Shown: in pieces, positions 9,831-21,915 of the stretch
Layout of the letters: every line of letters begins with the position of its first letter
How positions within the stretch are numbered: the first letter of the stretch is position 1
DNA from: Chrysoperla carnea
Taxonomy: Eukaryota > Arthropoda > Insecta > Neuroptera > Chrysopidae
Reading direction: 5' to 3'
Length of the DNA: 64,000 nt
NCBI RefSeq assembly: GCF_905475395.1
Contig: NC_058339.1
Span: forward strand, 37,581,172-37,645,171
The notes under the pieces: model-generated
What the model saw: only the letters and a program-made list of their open reading frames with translations
What the model was told of the DNA's origin: nothing
Databases searched by the model: none
Program-made: the position numbers and the translations under genes

Positions 9831-10379
9831 TTTAATAATACTGAAGATTTGAAAAATAAGCCTCCCTGAGGTTGTAGTCTAATTTTCATAATTTTTTGTA
9901 ATATTTTTTTTTAAATCAATCTACTTTCGAAATTTTATAACTGAAAGTTTGACGAATCAATTTTGCTTTGACTACGCATATTTGTTACAGAATATAGAAT
10001 TATTATTTAATACATTATAAAATATATCTTGCATAGTTTCTAATTTCAATAAAAAATTAAAAATTGATATCTAACTAACTTGAATGTGATATAAGTTATA
10101 TTCAAATCGTGAGAATTAACAATTGTTACATAGTATTATTTAGTACCATGGTCGGCTAGCCAACAGTAAAAGGACATTAATTGTAAATTGTTTTTAGTAT
10201 ATTTTTACATTTAATTAATAAAAATCTTTCAACTTCACTTTCATTTTATCATAGAAATGGAACTTCAAATGATTCCGTGCTAAGTAGTACCTAGGGGTCT
10301 GTGATATTAAAAGATGTTCTGTCATTAGGTATAAATCTACCGTACATTTTTTAGATTTATTTGCAACAAGTCAAACATT

Positions 10380-10700
10380 TACCCCCGTGAAAACTACATT
10401 TTTCGTTTAACCACCCCCTATCCAGAAAATTATCATAAAATGCAGTTGTCATTCGTTTGAAAACAATTTGTCCACGTTTTTCCGCTCTTTAATTATAAAT
10501 TATGAAGAAATTAAAATTTACTTCAGTGCCCCCAAATGCGAATTTTCATAAAGTGCAAATGACATTCGTTAGGTAACGGTTTGTACACGTATGTACAAAT
10601 AAAATTTTTGTTTGTCTGGCGTTCAATTTTAAATTTTGAGGTAATTAAAATTTGGCCTCAGTATAACCCAATGCGAATTTTTACAAAATGTATTTTTGGG
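10380..10700. repeat. Degenerate tandem repeat, about 115-130 bp period
   Basis: Two to three diverged units share cataaaatgcag/cataaagtgcaa, gacattcgtt, a ttgtacacgt-like block and gaaattaaaatttac/gtaattaaaatttgg. Key anchors are near 10433, 10548 and 10678. Confidence 0.45.
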
Positions 10701-11228
10701 ATTTTTTGGGACTTAAAAATCATTTTTGTATTATATATAATTAACGTTTTATTGAATGATAATATCATGTTCAATTAATTAATCTCAACATATCCACTAT
10801 TTAAATCAATAAAACCAGCATCTGACTATGGGTGTCCAGCAGCTAGGCGGAAATAATTATCTAGAACTTAAGTTATAAGTTTATCAAACTTGTTCAATTA
10901 AATAATAAAATACTGCGTTTTATTTCAAAGTATATTCCAATGAATTTTTTGAGTAATCGTAACTTTTCAATCTTTCAACAGATCGACCTTCTCTATCAAA
11001 AGCAGACCAAAAATCAAGTGAAATTTGGTTTTTAACGATTTTTATATTGATTCTCAGGAGAAAAATTGCAACCCTCTATTAAAATTTTGATTTTTATGTT
11101 CAACGCACTTAGAATTTATATGTTTTTCTCTGCGGAATTAATATTTCCTTGGTTATTCGTAAACTATATAAGGAAGAGAAAGGGTAGCAAATTTGAGATT
11201 GATTTATTAATCAATTGAACTGTCTTAC

Positions 11229-11373
11229 CTCTCCATTTTTGGTTGAAGCAAATGTACGCTGATCAGTTTTTCTAACCATAACCACTCGACTTAATCCATC
11301 AAAATCATGACCATGTGCTGTACTTTGGTAACGGTGTAAATCCAGCATTGATGCAGGAAATTTCATTCTGGAT
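11229..11373 (-). CDS. CAP locus, shared exon 2
   Basis: A 145-base exon, phase 2 in (one base completes a split codon), phase 0 out. The acceptor is ctttacag (AG at 11375-11374) and the donor GTAAG from 11228. It encodes SRMKFPASMLDLHRYQ, then a stretch ending ASTKNGE. No known domain. Three separate candidate first exons (19319-19380, 17085-17101, 43843-43880) all end in phase 2 and keep this frame open, which supports it as the common entry exon for the long isoforms. It probably forms a disordered N-terminal region. Confidence 0.78.
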
Positions 11374-13110
11374 CTGTAAAGAACAAAATTAATTTTTAAT
11401 ATTTTGTTAGACTTATTCTCAATTTGGTTAATGGCCTGAATGCGTACAAAAATTATAATAACCCAAATTTAATTATAATTAATTTATGAAAAATTAATTT
11501 TAATTTATGAATTTAGTACACTCGAAAAATTATTTACGCTTTGTTTAATTTTCACTGATTTTATTATACACAAAATTTAATAAAAATTATAATTAATGTT
11601 TTTTTTTTTACGTAATTTCACTGATTGTAGCTAGGAAGAAGTGGAATAAATTTTATTTTGATATTAATTTAAAATTATGACTCAATTTGTCTTAATATTC
11701 AAATAACTTGTAAAATACAGTGAAAACTGTTTATAGTGGCTTTACAATTAATGATATTGAGTGTTATATATGAATTGGTGTAGGCATTTTGGACGCAGGA
11801 ATTAATCAAAATAAAAAAAGTATTTCTAAAGAATTGCGGATATTGATTATCATGTAAAAACATAAAATTCAATCGAAGATATTGGGGGATATTTAGTAGT
11901 GCGATCAAAGTACTTATATTTGAAAAAATATACCCGTTCAAATGTTAAAAAACATGATTTTCGGCATTTTCCGACCTCAAATTTTGCAATATTTAATAAA
12001 ATAGATAGTTTTATGCAGAAAATAAATAGTATTTTCAGTACAAATAATTTCATAAATCAGAATAGTTAACTCAAGAAAAATCTCCTTCGTAAATGACTAG
12101 TTTCATTCATTCGTCATTTCTTATACACTACTTTAATTATAAAATTGTATGTATGCATATATAATGATATGGATTGCATTTATGACTTACATTGAAAATT
12201 TAATATTATTGTCTCACAAATTTAAATAAATATTTATGATAATTTACATTTGAAAAATAATATTTGTGCAATTTGATTTCTTATTTTCACAATTTTTAAT
12301 GCATTAAGTTTAATTAATTAGTGTTTTTCAAAAATTTTAATTTGACATTTTCTATAAGATTAACATGTAAAGAACTGCAAACTAGTCATAAAAGCCAATC
12401 CTCCTTTATCGCCAAAATTTTTCGCTGGAAGCGCTGGGTTCGATTTTATTGTCCTTACCATGACTACGCACACAACGTATAGCTGCTACAAAGATGTATT
12501 AAACAAAAACAAAACAAAATTTTTAGATATCAGAATACGAAAATCCTGTTGGGATTGAGATTTGAGGAGTGATTTTCAATTAATTGAAGATGTATGCGAA
12601 AATGTCACAATAAATACAGTTTTGCATCTAGAAATGGTTGTAATTTTTTAAAAAGAAACATTGTAAGACAAATGGAACACTGTTTTATGAAACAGTTTTA
12701 CTGTAATATTAAAACTAATTGACAAATTTTAATATACAACTTGATTAAATTATTTCCAGTTAATTTAAATCATAAAAAAAGAACACCTACAAAATATTTG
12801 CAATTAAAAAATTATTATTTAATTCAAAAATAATTCGTCATTTGTCATTTATTAAATAAGAATAATAGAACAAAAATTATAGGTTTCTTTATTAATATTA
12901 ATTTCATTTAGGAAATATATAGATATTTTATTTTTTCCATAATTTTTATTGTTTATTTTGGTAAAAAAAGTAAATTATATATTTGTTTTATACCCAAGAT
13001 AAAATGAAAGGCGATAGATAAAAAAAATTGGTGCATTCCTAATTTTTTTTAAAAAGAATTCGATCACTGCTAAAATCTTGTTCAATTACCAAATTTTTTT
13101 TTAACGCTTT
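11374..13110. other. Intron; mostly AT-rich, includes R3 repeat
   Basis: No exon seen. About 12050-12490 is an R3 repeat copy (listed). The rest is simple AT-rich sequence. Confidence 0.6.
12050..12490 (-). repeat. Dispersed repeat family R3, copy 1
   Basis: Inverted relative to the copies at about 27655-28165 and 43470-43795. Shared blocks include cctcctttatcgccaaaa, ttaatgcattaagtttaatt, aataatattaaattttcaat and atacactactttaattata. Non-coding; probably a non-autonomous mobile element or a segmental duplicate. Confidence 0.6.
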
Positions 13111-13114
13111 GAAC

Positions 13115-13430
13115 ATAATAATCGGCTAACCGGCTAAGTGATCGAGCGAGGAAAGGTGCAATCGGCTTTAACCATTTGACTACTTAGACTGGGAGGTTAT
13201 GGGTTCGAATTCAGACAGCGGCAGTCTGACCAATTATAGTTAATGGGGTGGTAAATTGATCACACTGCCGTCGCTTGGATAAGAACGAAGCAACCGACTC
13301 CACACACATCATAAAAATTTAATTGTATGTATTCGGATATAGTTTAAAAAAATAATGATATGGATAGCTTCTGTTATAGACGTATGTCTAAGGAACGGAC
13401 GTTAAACCCCATTATTATTATTATTAAAAA
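13115..13430 (+). mobile_element. tRNA-derived SINE, family S1
   Basis: The tRNA-like head carries a B box (gggttcgaattc near 13200). The body includes aatggggtggtaaattgatc and gtcgcttggataagaacgaa, and the 3' end is an ATT microsatellite tail (attattattattatt). A second copy lies inverted at about 16525-16800 with the same head, body and tail, which defines the family. The tRNA head has an unusual A-box region, so the parental tRNA is not assigned. Confidence 0.7.
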
Positions 13431-13921
13431 TAATTATATTTAATCTAGAATAGCTATTATATTAGTTTCAGAATTCATCAACGTATCGACCGAAAAGACT
13501 GTTGAATTTACGAAATTTTTAGCCCAAAAATATGATTTATTCTATTCTACGTCAAACATCCCTGTTTTGCTTTTAATCAAATCATATTTTGATTAAGGGC
13601 TTATAGTTTTGTCGGTCAACAATAAAGCACGATAGGTTAAGCATGAAATTGACGTACGTGTTTCTGTCAACGTACTTCTTAGCAAGTTATTTCGTAAAAT
13701 AAAATTTCAGTTCTCATACGAAACTCGACGGTCGTATGATATCTGAGCCTGTACAAAAGACAATAAGGCTGTGTACCAAATATTATAAAAATTTATTTTA
13801 AATAACGTAAAATAAATAACGTTCTAAATTTAGAATATTTACCATTTTTAATTTGCAAATTGAGTAGAATAATAATAATTTTTTCTATTTTAATGAAGTC
13901 TATTAAAAATGACCATTATAA

Positions 13922-14390
13922 TCTTAATATATATATTTCTTGTGTGCGTGTGTATGTAATTGAACTTCTCCTAGACGGCTGGACCGATTTTGATGAAATT
14001 TTTTGTGTGTGTTCGTGGAGATTCGAGAATGGTTTAGATTTACAATTTGGTCCAGTACAACTGTTTTTGAGGGCTCCGTACCAAAAAAATGAAATTTCAT
14101 TAAATGGTGGGAGCGCATATAAATCATATCACATTATTATGTATACTATGTGTACTATGTATTTTTAATAGTATTCAGGTATTGTCAATAGGCATGTATT
14201 AGAGCCATATGCGAGCGCAGCGAGCTCTACTATCAAAGGTCAGGCCAAAGGTCGAAGGTCAGGCCACTCCAATAAATAGGAGTTAAATTGGGGTTTAGCG
14301 GGATGGGTTTAGCGGACAGGCTAAACGTAGTATAGGTATTCATGAATTGGAGTTACGTTTTTACGGGACAACGTCCGTCGGGGCCGCTAG
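13922..14390 (+). mobile_element. Non-autonomous Helitron
   Basis: Starts TCTTAATATATA directly after a host A (13921) and ends GGGCCGCTAG directly before a host T (14391). Inside the 3' end is a hairpin-forming acgggac-aac-gtccgt. Helitrons are known to begin TC, end CTRR after a short hairpin, insert between A and T and make no target duplication; all these features are visible. Length 469 bp, no coding capacity (a 102-codon frame inside is incidental). Confidence 0.7.
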
Positions 14391-16520
14391 TATTAATATA
14401 AATAGCATCAAATAATAAATCAAATTTTGTATAATTTTTTAGTAGCCTTGAACTTCATCATATAAAAAAAAAATTGTATTAAAATCTAAAAAAATAAGTA
14501 CATCTATTGTTTGATTTTAAGTAGGTAAAAGTCAATACAATTATTTAAACAAAAAATAACTATTTAAAAAAAAATTATAAATACTTGTAATAATTATTTA
14601 ACAAAAAACGCGTGCGCAGCAGACCATCACTAAAATCATATTTCCCCGTCATTTTATGTTTCTTATTGTTGGAATTTTAATATAGATAAAAATATTGCCG
14701 TAAGCTTAGGTTAGTTCGGGGCGGGGGGTTGTGAAGATATGCTAAGTCTTAAAAATCACGAAAAAAAGATTTTGTGGTATAAAAAGGGGATATTGAGGTT
14801 TGAAAGTTGATTCTCTCAAAAGACTCCAAATTACTGAAATAAGTTTCCGTTTTCATATCATCAATTTGATTTGTATATAACACTACATACCGAAGGAGCC
14901 GTATACTAGAAGATTAACGTGTTCTGTGTGCTTATTACCCTCTGATTTTTACGAGCTATAGACCTGTATATTAGATATCCTCAAATCCTATAGCTCGTGT
15001 TCTAGGCCAAGATACGGATTTAGAACACGCCCCTCTCCGTTGATCTTTGATAAGGCGCATAAGTCTATATATTCGGGGGAAATATGATTAAAAACATATA
15101 AAAAAGAAGAATTAGTTAATTACCCTTAACCGATTATTAATGTTATAGTAATTCTTAATATTTTTATTATATATATATATTTTTTTTTGATATAATCACG
15201 TATAAATAAAAGTGAACTTTCTAATTACTATAATTTCTAAACTTCAGTGATTTTTTTCTAATAAATAATATTAGGGTTCTGTAAATCCTCACAAAATAAT
15301 AACTGCCAATAATTATACAAAAGTGCAATTATTCTTATTTATAATTTAAATATGTAGTACCTTTTTTAACGAGAGATCCCCCCAAAAGTATCCGATTGTT
15401 GAGTTTAATGGAGATACTGATAAAAAAAGAAAATAAGAACTTAACACAAAAACAAGTGTAACAAACAATTGACTGAGTTAATTGTTAAAACTCCATGTAT
15501 AATAAGTGTTGAATATCAGTGCTGCCATTTTTTTTAAATAAATTAGAAGAGTTTATAAAACCAACAAATTTTTTTGTTTTTCGAAAATTCCGAAAGTTTT
15601 CGAAAATATTTTCTAGAACTTATCTTCGTTTTTCGAGAATCTTTCACAATTACTATTTGAAGCTACATGCATATTTTCTATTCGCTATTTTTTATAGTTT
15701 TGGAGAAAATGGACACCAAAGTTATGTCCTAATTTGCGCACTCACGGGGACTTTTGGGCGAGTAGTAGTTTCTGAGATATCAACTAAAATCAAAAACGAA
15801 AAAACAAAACACCCAAAAACCTTGATTACCCTAAAATCTTAAATGATCCAAAGACTCGAAAATCCAGTTTATTTTGCGATTGAACGACTTGTTTCTAAAG
15901 TATCGACGAAGAAATTGCACAGGGATATTACCCTACGTAAATAAGTAGCTTAGTAAAGCTTTCTTGTACGGAATCCTTAAATATATAAAGAAAATTCATG
16001 CTTGGTTGAATACAATTTTATTAATATTTTGTAATACTTCGATTATTAATTAGAACGACGCAATTAATCATTAAAAACATTTCTTTTATACACGATTTCT
16101 TTAAAAGTGTTAAATCTTCGAAGAATTAAATGGAATATTTCCTAATGATAGAGATATAAAGTCAATTATTGTTAGTTGTTTCTATATTAACATAAAAAAA
16201 AACTATCTATCTACCAAATTTACCAATTTTTGGGAATCAATAAATCGAAAAAGTATCTATCGAAATGTAAAAGCCGCAGTATTTGAGGAAAAATCTCAAA
16301 AGTGAATTATATTAAACTTAAAATTACCTTACTTTACTAATTTTAGAATTAGCAGGACAAAAAACAAGAATGCGCTAAACGATATTTCAAAAGTAATGAA
16401 AGTTTGGTAACTACAGCTCGCAATTTTCCTGCAAAGTATGCAAACTACCGTAATTAACTTCATTAATGATAAATTAAAAAAAATACAAACTGTCTATTAA
16501 CCATAATTTACTTTCCAAAT
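14391..16520. other. AT-rich intron stretch
   Basis: No exon. A short fragment at about 15440-15510 (caattgactgagttaattgtt, then tgtataataagtgttga) matches one end of repeat family R2. A 107-codon plus-strand frame at 15519-15842 has low-complexity Phe/Lys content and no splice context, and is not called. Confidence 0.55.
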
Positions 16521-16524
16521 AATG

Positions 16525-16800
16525 GAATAATAATAATAATTAAAGAAGGGGTTTAACTTCCGATTTCAGTCATCCATCCATCCATAACAGAGGCCACCCA
16601 CATCATTATTTATAATCTTTATTTATGAGGGTGGAGTTGGTTACTTCGTTCTTATCCAAGCGACGACAATGTGATCAATTATATCGCCCCATTAATTACA
16701 ATTGACCCACTTGACTGCCACTGACTGGGATCGAATCCGCAACCTCCCAGTCAGTAGTCGAACGGTTAAAGGTGATTGAGCCGGTTTCAAATGGTAGAAT
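16525..16800 (-). mobile_element. tRNA-derived SINE, family S1, second copy
   Basis: Inverted copy of the element at 13115. On the minus strand it shows the tRNA-like head (gactgggaggttgcggattcg with the B box), the shared body (gtcgcttggataagaacgaa) and an ATT tail at the low-coordinate end. About as diverged from copy 1 as an old insertion would be. Confidence 0.7.
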
Positions 16801-17084
16801 GTAACACCATAAGTGTGAGGATTATGTTAGCAAGCTCGCGCCTATCAACGTCTGGAGAGACGTAATGAACAGCTGAATCAACAAAATTCATCCTCATTTA
16901 TGAAATATGATCAAGGAAAATGTAAACAAAAAAGTTTGTTTGAAGTTTATAATAATAAAATTAAAAATGTGCACAAACTTCAAAGCTCTGATTTGTTTAA
17001 ATATAAAAAGCTTGCAATTACCAAATTAAAGCATACACCAAGAAATAAAGATTAAAATGTAAATAATTGTTTTTTAAAACTTAC

Positions 17085-17101
17085 TGAACAAGACCTGGCA
17101 T
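17085..17101 (-). CDS. Alternative first exon of CAP locus: MPGLVQ
   Basis: ATG at 17101-17099 followed by 14 more coding bases and a GTAAGT donor from 17084, ending in phase 2. Joined to 11373 it reads MPGLVQ-SRMKFPAS. The predicted long unit B isoform has 624 residues. The exon is tiny, so support is limited to splice fit and phase. A longer 5'UTR reading back through 17115 is likely. Confidence 0.45.
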
Positions 17102-17884
17102 AGTGATACACTGACCTCTTCTTTTTACAAACAAAATAATAACAACAATCAAATTAAAATACAAACTGGCGTCTATTTTACTAAAAACAACTTTGTTACT
17201 TCACAGACAAGTAATATAAACTATGATATTACAACTATTACTATATTTACGGAGTATAGTTAACGAGAGACACTAAGAATTGTTAAGAATACACCGTTAG
17301 TTAACTTATTTTATTACTTTCAAAAAAGAAAAAAAAATTACACTCATTCAACAACAAAAAATTTAGTAACTGTTGCATGTAATACAAGAATGGTTTAGCC
17401 GCACAGCTCTTGTAATACTAGAAGAAGCAGAAGAAGTAAAGTGTTTAATGTTTTAACCACGATTTTTACAAACAAATAACATTAAAGTTTATAACAATAA
17501 CAAAACAAACTACCATAGCAAAGCAATAATATTTTAATGGTTTGTTGTTGTTTTGTAAAAAAAGAATGATGGATGGTTTTAGTTTAGTTTAGAGTATTGT
17601 GCTCTATGGTTGGATGGAAATGGTTTTTGGATTTATAATGTATGTATTTATTATGAATGAGATGGTATTTAAAAGACTGTGCAACACGCACATCTTATGG
17701 TAAAATTATGATGGTATTGTTGTAATACTTTTATTGTAATTTGTTTGTGTTTTTTGTTAACATATTTGTGGTTAGGGTTTAGTTGTTGCACGCAGCTTTA
17801 TCAACATTAACAGTGGCGAAGGTTACTTGACACAAAAGACGATTTAGTAGACGGCGTCTTCTCCCAATATTTAGCATCCCATCT

Positions 17885-18325
17885 AGAAGACTAGAAATAA
17901 AAACGAGTTAACTCTGGAACTCGGGAAATGCATTCGATGGGACCATATTCGTCCGGCCCTTGTAAATTCGCATATACTATGATGATTATACGCTATGGTC
18001 GTGAGATATAATCAGCGCCGCCAAATTCAGATTTACGAACCAGTGGCGTAGCTCGCCTTGGAGGGGCCCTGTATCAAAATTAGTTGGGGGATCCAAATGA
18101 AAGATAATATTTCTCACAAAAGAAACAATCACTTCCTCCCAGAAAATCATCTGAAGACGGTTTCATTTTTTCTAAAATTTCTGCCTCTATAGGCAATAGT
18201 GATGTATGAGAGCTGTTCCTGTCAGACCTCTGCAGTCCGTAGGAGTTGCAGAGGTCCGGAACCTACAAGTGGCGGACGTATATGGTCCCACTGAAAACCC
18301 AGGGTTAACTCTCCTTTATTTCTGA
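17885..18325. mobile_element. Foldback/MITE with about 70-bp inverted ends
   Basis: The left arm (gagttaactctggaactcgg … gatgggaccatattcgtccg) is matched in inverse orientation by the right arm (cggacgtatatggtccca … ccagggttaactctc). The centre holds an hAT-like terminus (cagtggcgtag at about 18043), suggesting a nested insertion or composite. No coding sequence. Confidence 0.5.
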
Positions 18326-18799
18326 TCTACTTGCATCCATATACCGATATACCTTAAAATTGTCTGAAGCTCATCGTTATTGTCTAAAGCTCTAAAGCGT
18401 TTAACCATGCCAATTAAATGTCTAATATATATACTGTTAAATTGTTTTATGGACACTTAGCGACGGCAGAAAAGTACACTCGTACACGGTGTTCTTCATA
18501 GTAACGCCTAGAAAGATTCACCTTTTTATTCCACAGTTTAAAATTTTGCCAAGTTTTATTTTAAAGTATCATAGACACTATAACGCTTATTCTAAAAACA
18601 CCTTTTCCATAATTTGGATACACTTTTTACAAGACTTTGTTTAGTTTCACCGGTCCCGTTGTCTGTCTATAATCAAATTTAATCCACTTCTCGGTTTCCG
18701 ATTGAGCTTAAATTTTGCATACACATTTAGTTTGGATGACAATGCATGGTAAGGTTGTGGCATCCTGATTTTCCTATTGCTTCCACCATATTTGATATT

Positions 18800-19065
18800 T
18801 TAAGGGACAAGCTTTTATTGTACTAAAAAGTAGAAAATAATTTTATCTATGACTCACTCATACCCGATTATTTGTAAGAGCTTGAGGCGCTTTATATCAA
18901 GAATGAATCGAAAAATAATTAGGCGTGTGGAGTAGATGAGGCGTTCCGATTCATTTTTGATATTTTAAACTAAACGCCTCAAGCTTTTACAAATAGTCGA
19001 GTATGAGTAACTCATAGACAAAATTATTTTCTACTTTTTAGTACAATAAAAGCTTGCCCCTTAAA
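18800..19065. mobile_element. Foldback MITE with about 110-bp inverted arms
   Basis: Left arm from taagggacaagcttttattg, through ctatgactcactcatacccg, to gcttgaggcg. The right arm is its inverse (cgcctcaagcttttac … gtacaataaaagcttgccccttaa). The arms are close in sequence and the spacer is only about 40 bases, so single strands would fold almost completely. Confidence 0.7.
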
Positions 19066-19318
19066 AAGTATTTTTTATTAAAATTTTTAGTTTTAATCCA
19101 TTTTACACTACTAGTTTATTGAAACAAATTCTAACTTTGCTGAAAAGTGTATTTAAAAATTGACCAAAAACTAAGAAAAACTTAAATTTTTATTTTTTAC
19201 AGCAAAATAGATCAAAATATTCATGAAAAAATTATCATTTAATTTTTTCTCCGATGTCCGATTGTATCACTATCTGTAAATTATTTTAATTCTGTAAATT
19301 AAAAAATAAATACTTACA

Positions 19319-19380
19319 ATTCATTTGCATCAAGTCCAAATGATTCAAAGTCAACTTCCAAGTGATCAATGCTTTCCATG
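19319..19380 (-). CDS. First exon of CAP locus, long isoform (MESIDHLEV…)
   Basis: ATG at 19380-19378, 20 codons plus two bases, then a GTAAGT donor from 19318. It encodes MESIDHLEVDFESFGLDANE with Leu completed by the first base of the exon at 11373 (phase 2). The predicted product with 8894-9100, 7266-8411 and 5368-5727 has 639 residues, with CAP domains at about 149-290, 330-474 and 495-634. Acidic N-terminus, no signal peptide and no Gly2, so a soluble intracellular form is inferred. Confidence 0.7.
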
Positions 19381-21340
19381 ATCAAAAATTTATAATAAAA
19401 AAAATTTCACGAAGAATCTCACTTTAAAACTAGAATTAGTATAAACTTTTAAAGTCACAAAAACTCATTAATTTTATAAATTAATTACACTAGCAAATTT
19501 ATATATATAAATTCATTATAATCTTAGAAAAAATTATCAAAAATATTAATAAATCCAATTTTTTGTTTATAATTAAATTTACCTGAAAGCGTCGCGGTTG
19601 TAAATTGTTAAAATGCGTACATTAGTTTTTAGACTTAATTTAAAATAGACTTTTGAACAATAGATTATACCAAATTAGTCATATCCGATAATCTTAAAAA
19701 TATATCAATAAAAGAAATTATCAAAGTTATTAATAGATTCACAAATTTTTTCCACTTATTAATGAATAAAACCGGTAAGCGCGTACTTAAATGTCAAAAT
19801 GCGTATGTTCTGGGTAGTAAAAACTAAACTTGTAAAATAGAAACAATAGCACTAAAATAAAATACATGGTACCGTACATTTCTGTCATAACTGAAGTGTT
19901 TTTTGTGATAAGGAAAAAAAATGTGTTTTGTTATCGAAAATATAAAAAAAAAAAAAAAAATTATGAATGTATTGCTGCGATAATTCTTCACTCCTCCTAT
20001 TTTCAATGGGAATATTATTTAGTTTCAAGGATCTGTTGATTTTATTATTCATATGGTTTTGTAATCATAGCATAGCTTTTTTATTACTTTTGATATGCAA
20101 ATAGAAAAAATTTAATATAATTAGAAAATCCATTAAAAAAAATTATAACAATAATTTAATAGCCAAATTGATTGATGATAGACGAAAAATTTGTTTAAAA
20201 ATCAAATAAATATTTTATATGTGAGTACGATTATAAATATTCAAATCTTTAAGGACCTGAATTGGAAAAATTTTTTAACCCCCGAGGCAAAAAGAAGGGT
20301 GTTATGAGTTTTTTAAATTTTGTAATTTGCACTTGCATCTTTTTTCTTAAAGTATTTCCAGAACGATATTTGTAGTTCCTATGCTAAAACTATGGTAAAA
20401 TTTTTTTTTCGACAGAATCTACCGAGAAATTAAAAAGAACTTAATAGAGCTTACTATTAAATCCCAAAGTTTCTATTCTGTCGAGAGAATTTTTTAATAT
20501 CGTAAAAAATAGCTGGGACGACAATGAATTTTACATGATTTGAATGGGGAAATCAAGAACTTTGCAGCTGATTATCTTGCCAATTAAACAACAAAAAATT
20601 CCGCAACTTTGGGATCTCAATATCACAGCTAACATTATTCTGAGTCTGTGGAAAAAAATAGGCCAAATCTATCGACAAGTACATTCTTGCAAGAAATACC
20701 TTAAAAACATCTAATTTAACTTGTTAGATGTTCATTCATTATTTATTTTTAAAAGATTGATAATTTTAAAAATTATTTTTGACATAAATGATCATTTTCT
20801 TTAAGTTGCTCAAAAAACGACCGAAATTCTATTTAGTTCATACCACGATAATTATCAAAATATAACGATAATACCATCATTATTATAAGTACTATCAAAA
20901 AATGTCCAGGCCCGGAGGGCTTTAGCCAATCTTTTCAGTTCATTTTCACGATATATCAAGACATACGGATACACTGATATCACTTTTCATTTTGATAACA
21001 TTAGTCCCAGTACTCCCAGTCCATTCACGCTTGCTCTCCTTCTGCGCACCTATTGTGAATCTTTTAAGAATTTAATGGAACTACTTATTATTTTAAAAAT
21101 GGGTGTCATTCATTTGAATTAAAATTAACAACTTTTCTTAGAATATTCGCAAATAAAACATTAAAGAATTATTTTATGATATTAAGATAATAAAAAACCA
21201 AGAAACTGTACTTAAATAATCTTCAATTAAATAACTTTATTTCAAAATTATCTCCTGGTAATAAAATGCATAATTTTTTTTTTTAATTTTTATGTTATAA
21301 AATAAATAATGAAATCATTTTATTAAATGCAAAATATATT
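19381..21340. other. Upstream region or intron, AT-rich
   Basis: No exon seen. A short R1 piece lies at about 20275-20345. A slightly GC-richer tract (about 20905-21055) has no recognised feature. If the first exons near 43.2-43.9 kb are real this is intron; otherwise it includes the promoter of the 19380 start. Confidence 0.5.
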
Positions 21341-21344
21341 TAGA

Positions 21345-21915
21345 CAACCTAATTTTTGTTAACAGACAACAGACGTGCGTTAGTTATTACCCATAAAATA
21401 CAAAGAGAGGACAATAAATTGACAATATTTTTAAAAACAAGTGAAAACAAGCATTTGACTGAGTTAATTGTTGAAATACTATGTATAGACAGTGTTGATT
21501 ACTCTGTCACATTACACATACATACATGTCACACATTTATAACTGATATTCCCATATAATAATGTTTACGAAAAAATGTTTCAAACAAAAGTTGTTTACT
21601 TTTTTATAAGGAACATTTTTTACGTTTACACTTTTGTTCTATCTCTAACGGTTTACAAAATGAGTTCTACGGATCCAAGACCCAATTGACCTATGTTGCT
21701 CATTTACGAACTCAACTTCACTTTTTTCGTCCTAAGCACGCTATAAAAATTTCAACTTGATATCTCTTTTCGTTTTTGAATAATCGTGATGACAGATGGA
21801 CAGTCGACAGACAGACAGACAACCGGAAATGAACTAATAAGGTAGTGTTACAAACTTGGGACTAAATTTAGTATACTTTGGTATATTTCATATACATGGT
21901 ATAAAACGGGAATAT
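21345..21915 (-). repeat. Dispersed repeat family R2, near-full copy
   Basis: Inverted relative to the copy at 55785-56420. Shared blocks include ttgactgagttaattgttg, cggtttacaaaatgag, agacccaattgacctat, a (gaca)n/(cgtc)n tract, caaccggaaatg and the AT-palindromic end catatacatggtataaaac. Partial copies lie at 31225-31460 and 47620-47990, and a fragment near 15440. Non-coding; mobile origin is inferred. Confidence 0.65.

Larger units (their letters stand above)
9101..11228. other. Intron with repeat debris
   Basis: Contains an R1 copy (about 9330-9490), a GC-richer island (about 9695-9830) and a degenerate tandem repeat (about 10380-10700), each listed separately. Between them it is AT-rich without exons. 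Confidence 0.6.

Noticed and set aside
15519..15842. 107-codon plus-strand frame
   Set aside because: Composition is Phe/Lys/Tyr-rich as expected from AT-rich DNA. No splice context, domain or homologous frame elsewhere in the window.
21356..21559. 67-codon plus-strand frame
   Set aside because: It lies fully inside an R2 repeat copy and is not conserved as a frame in other copies.
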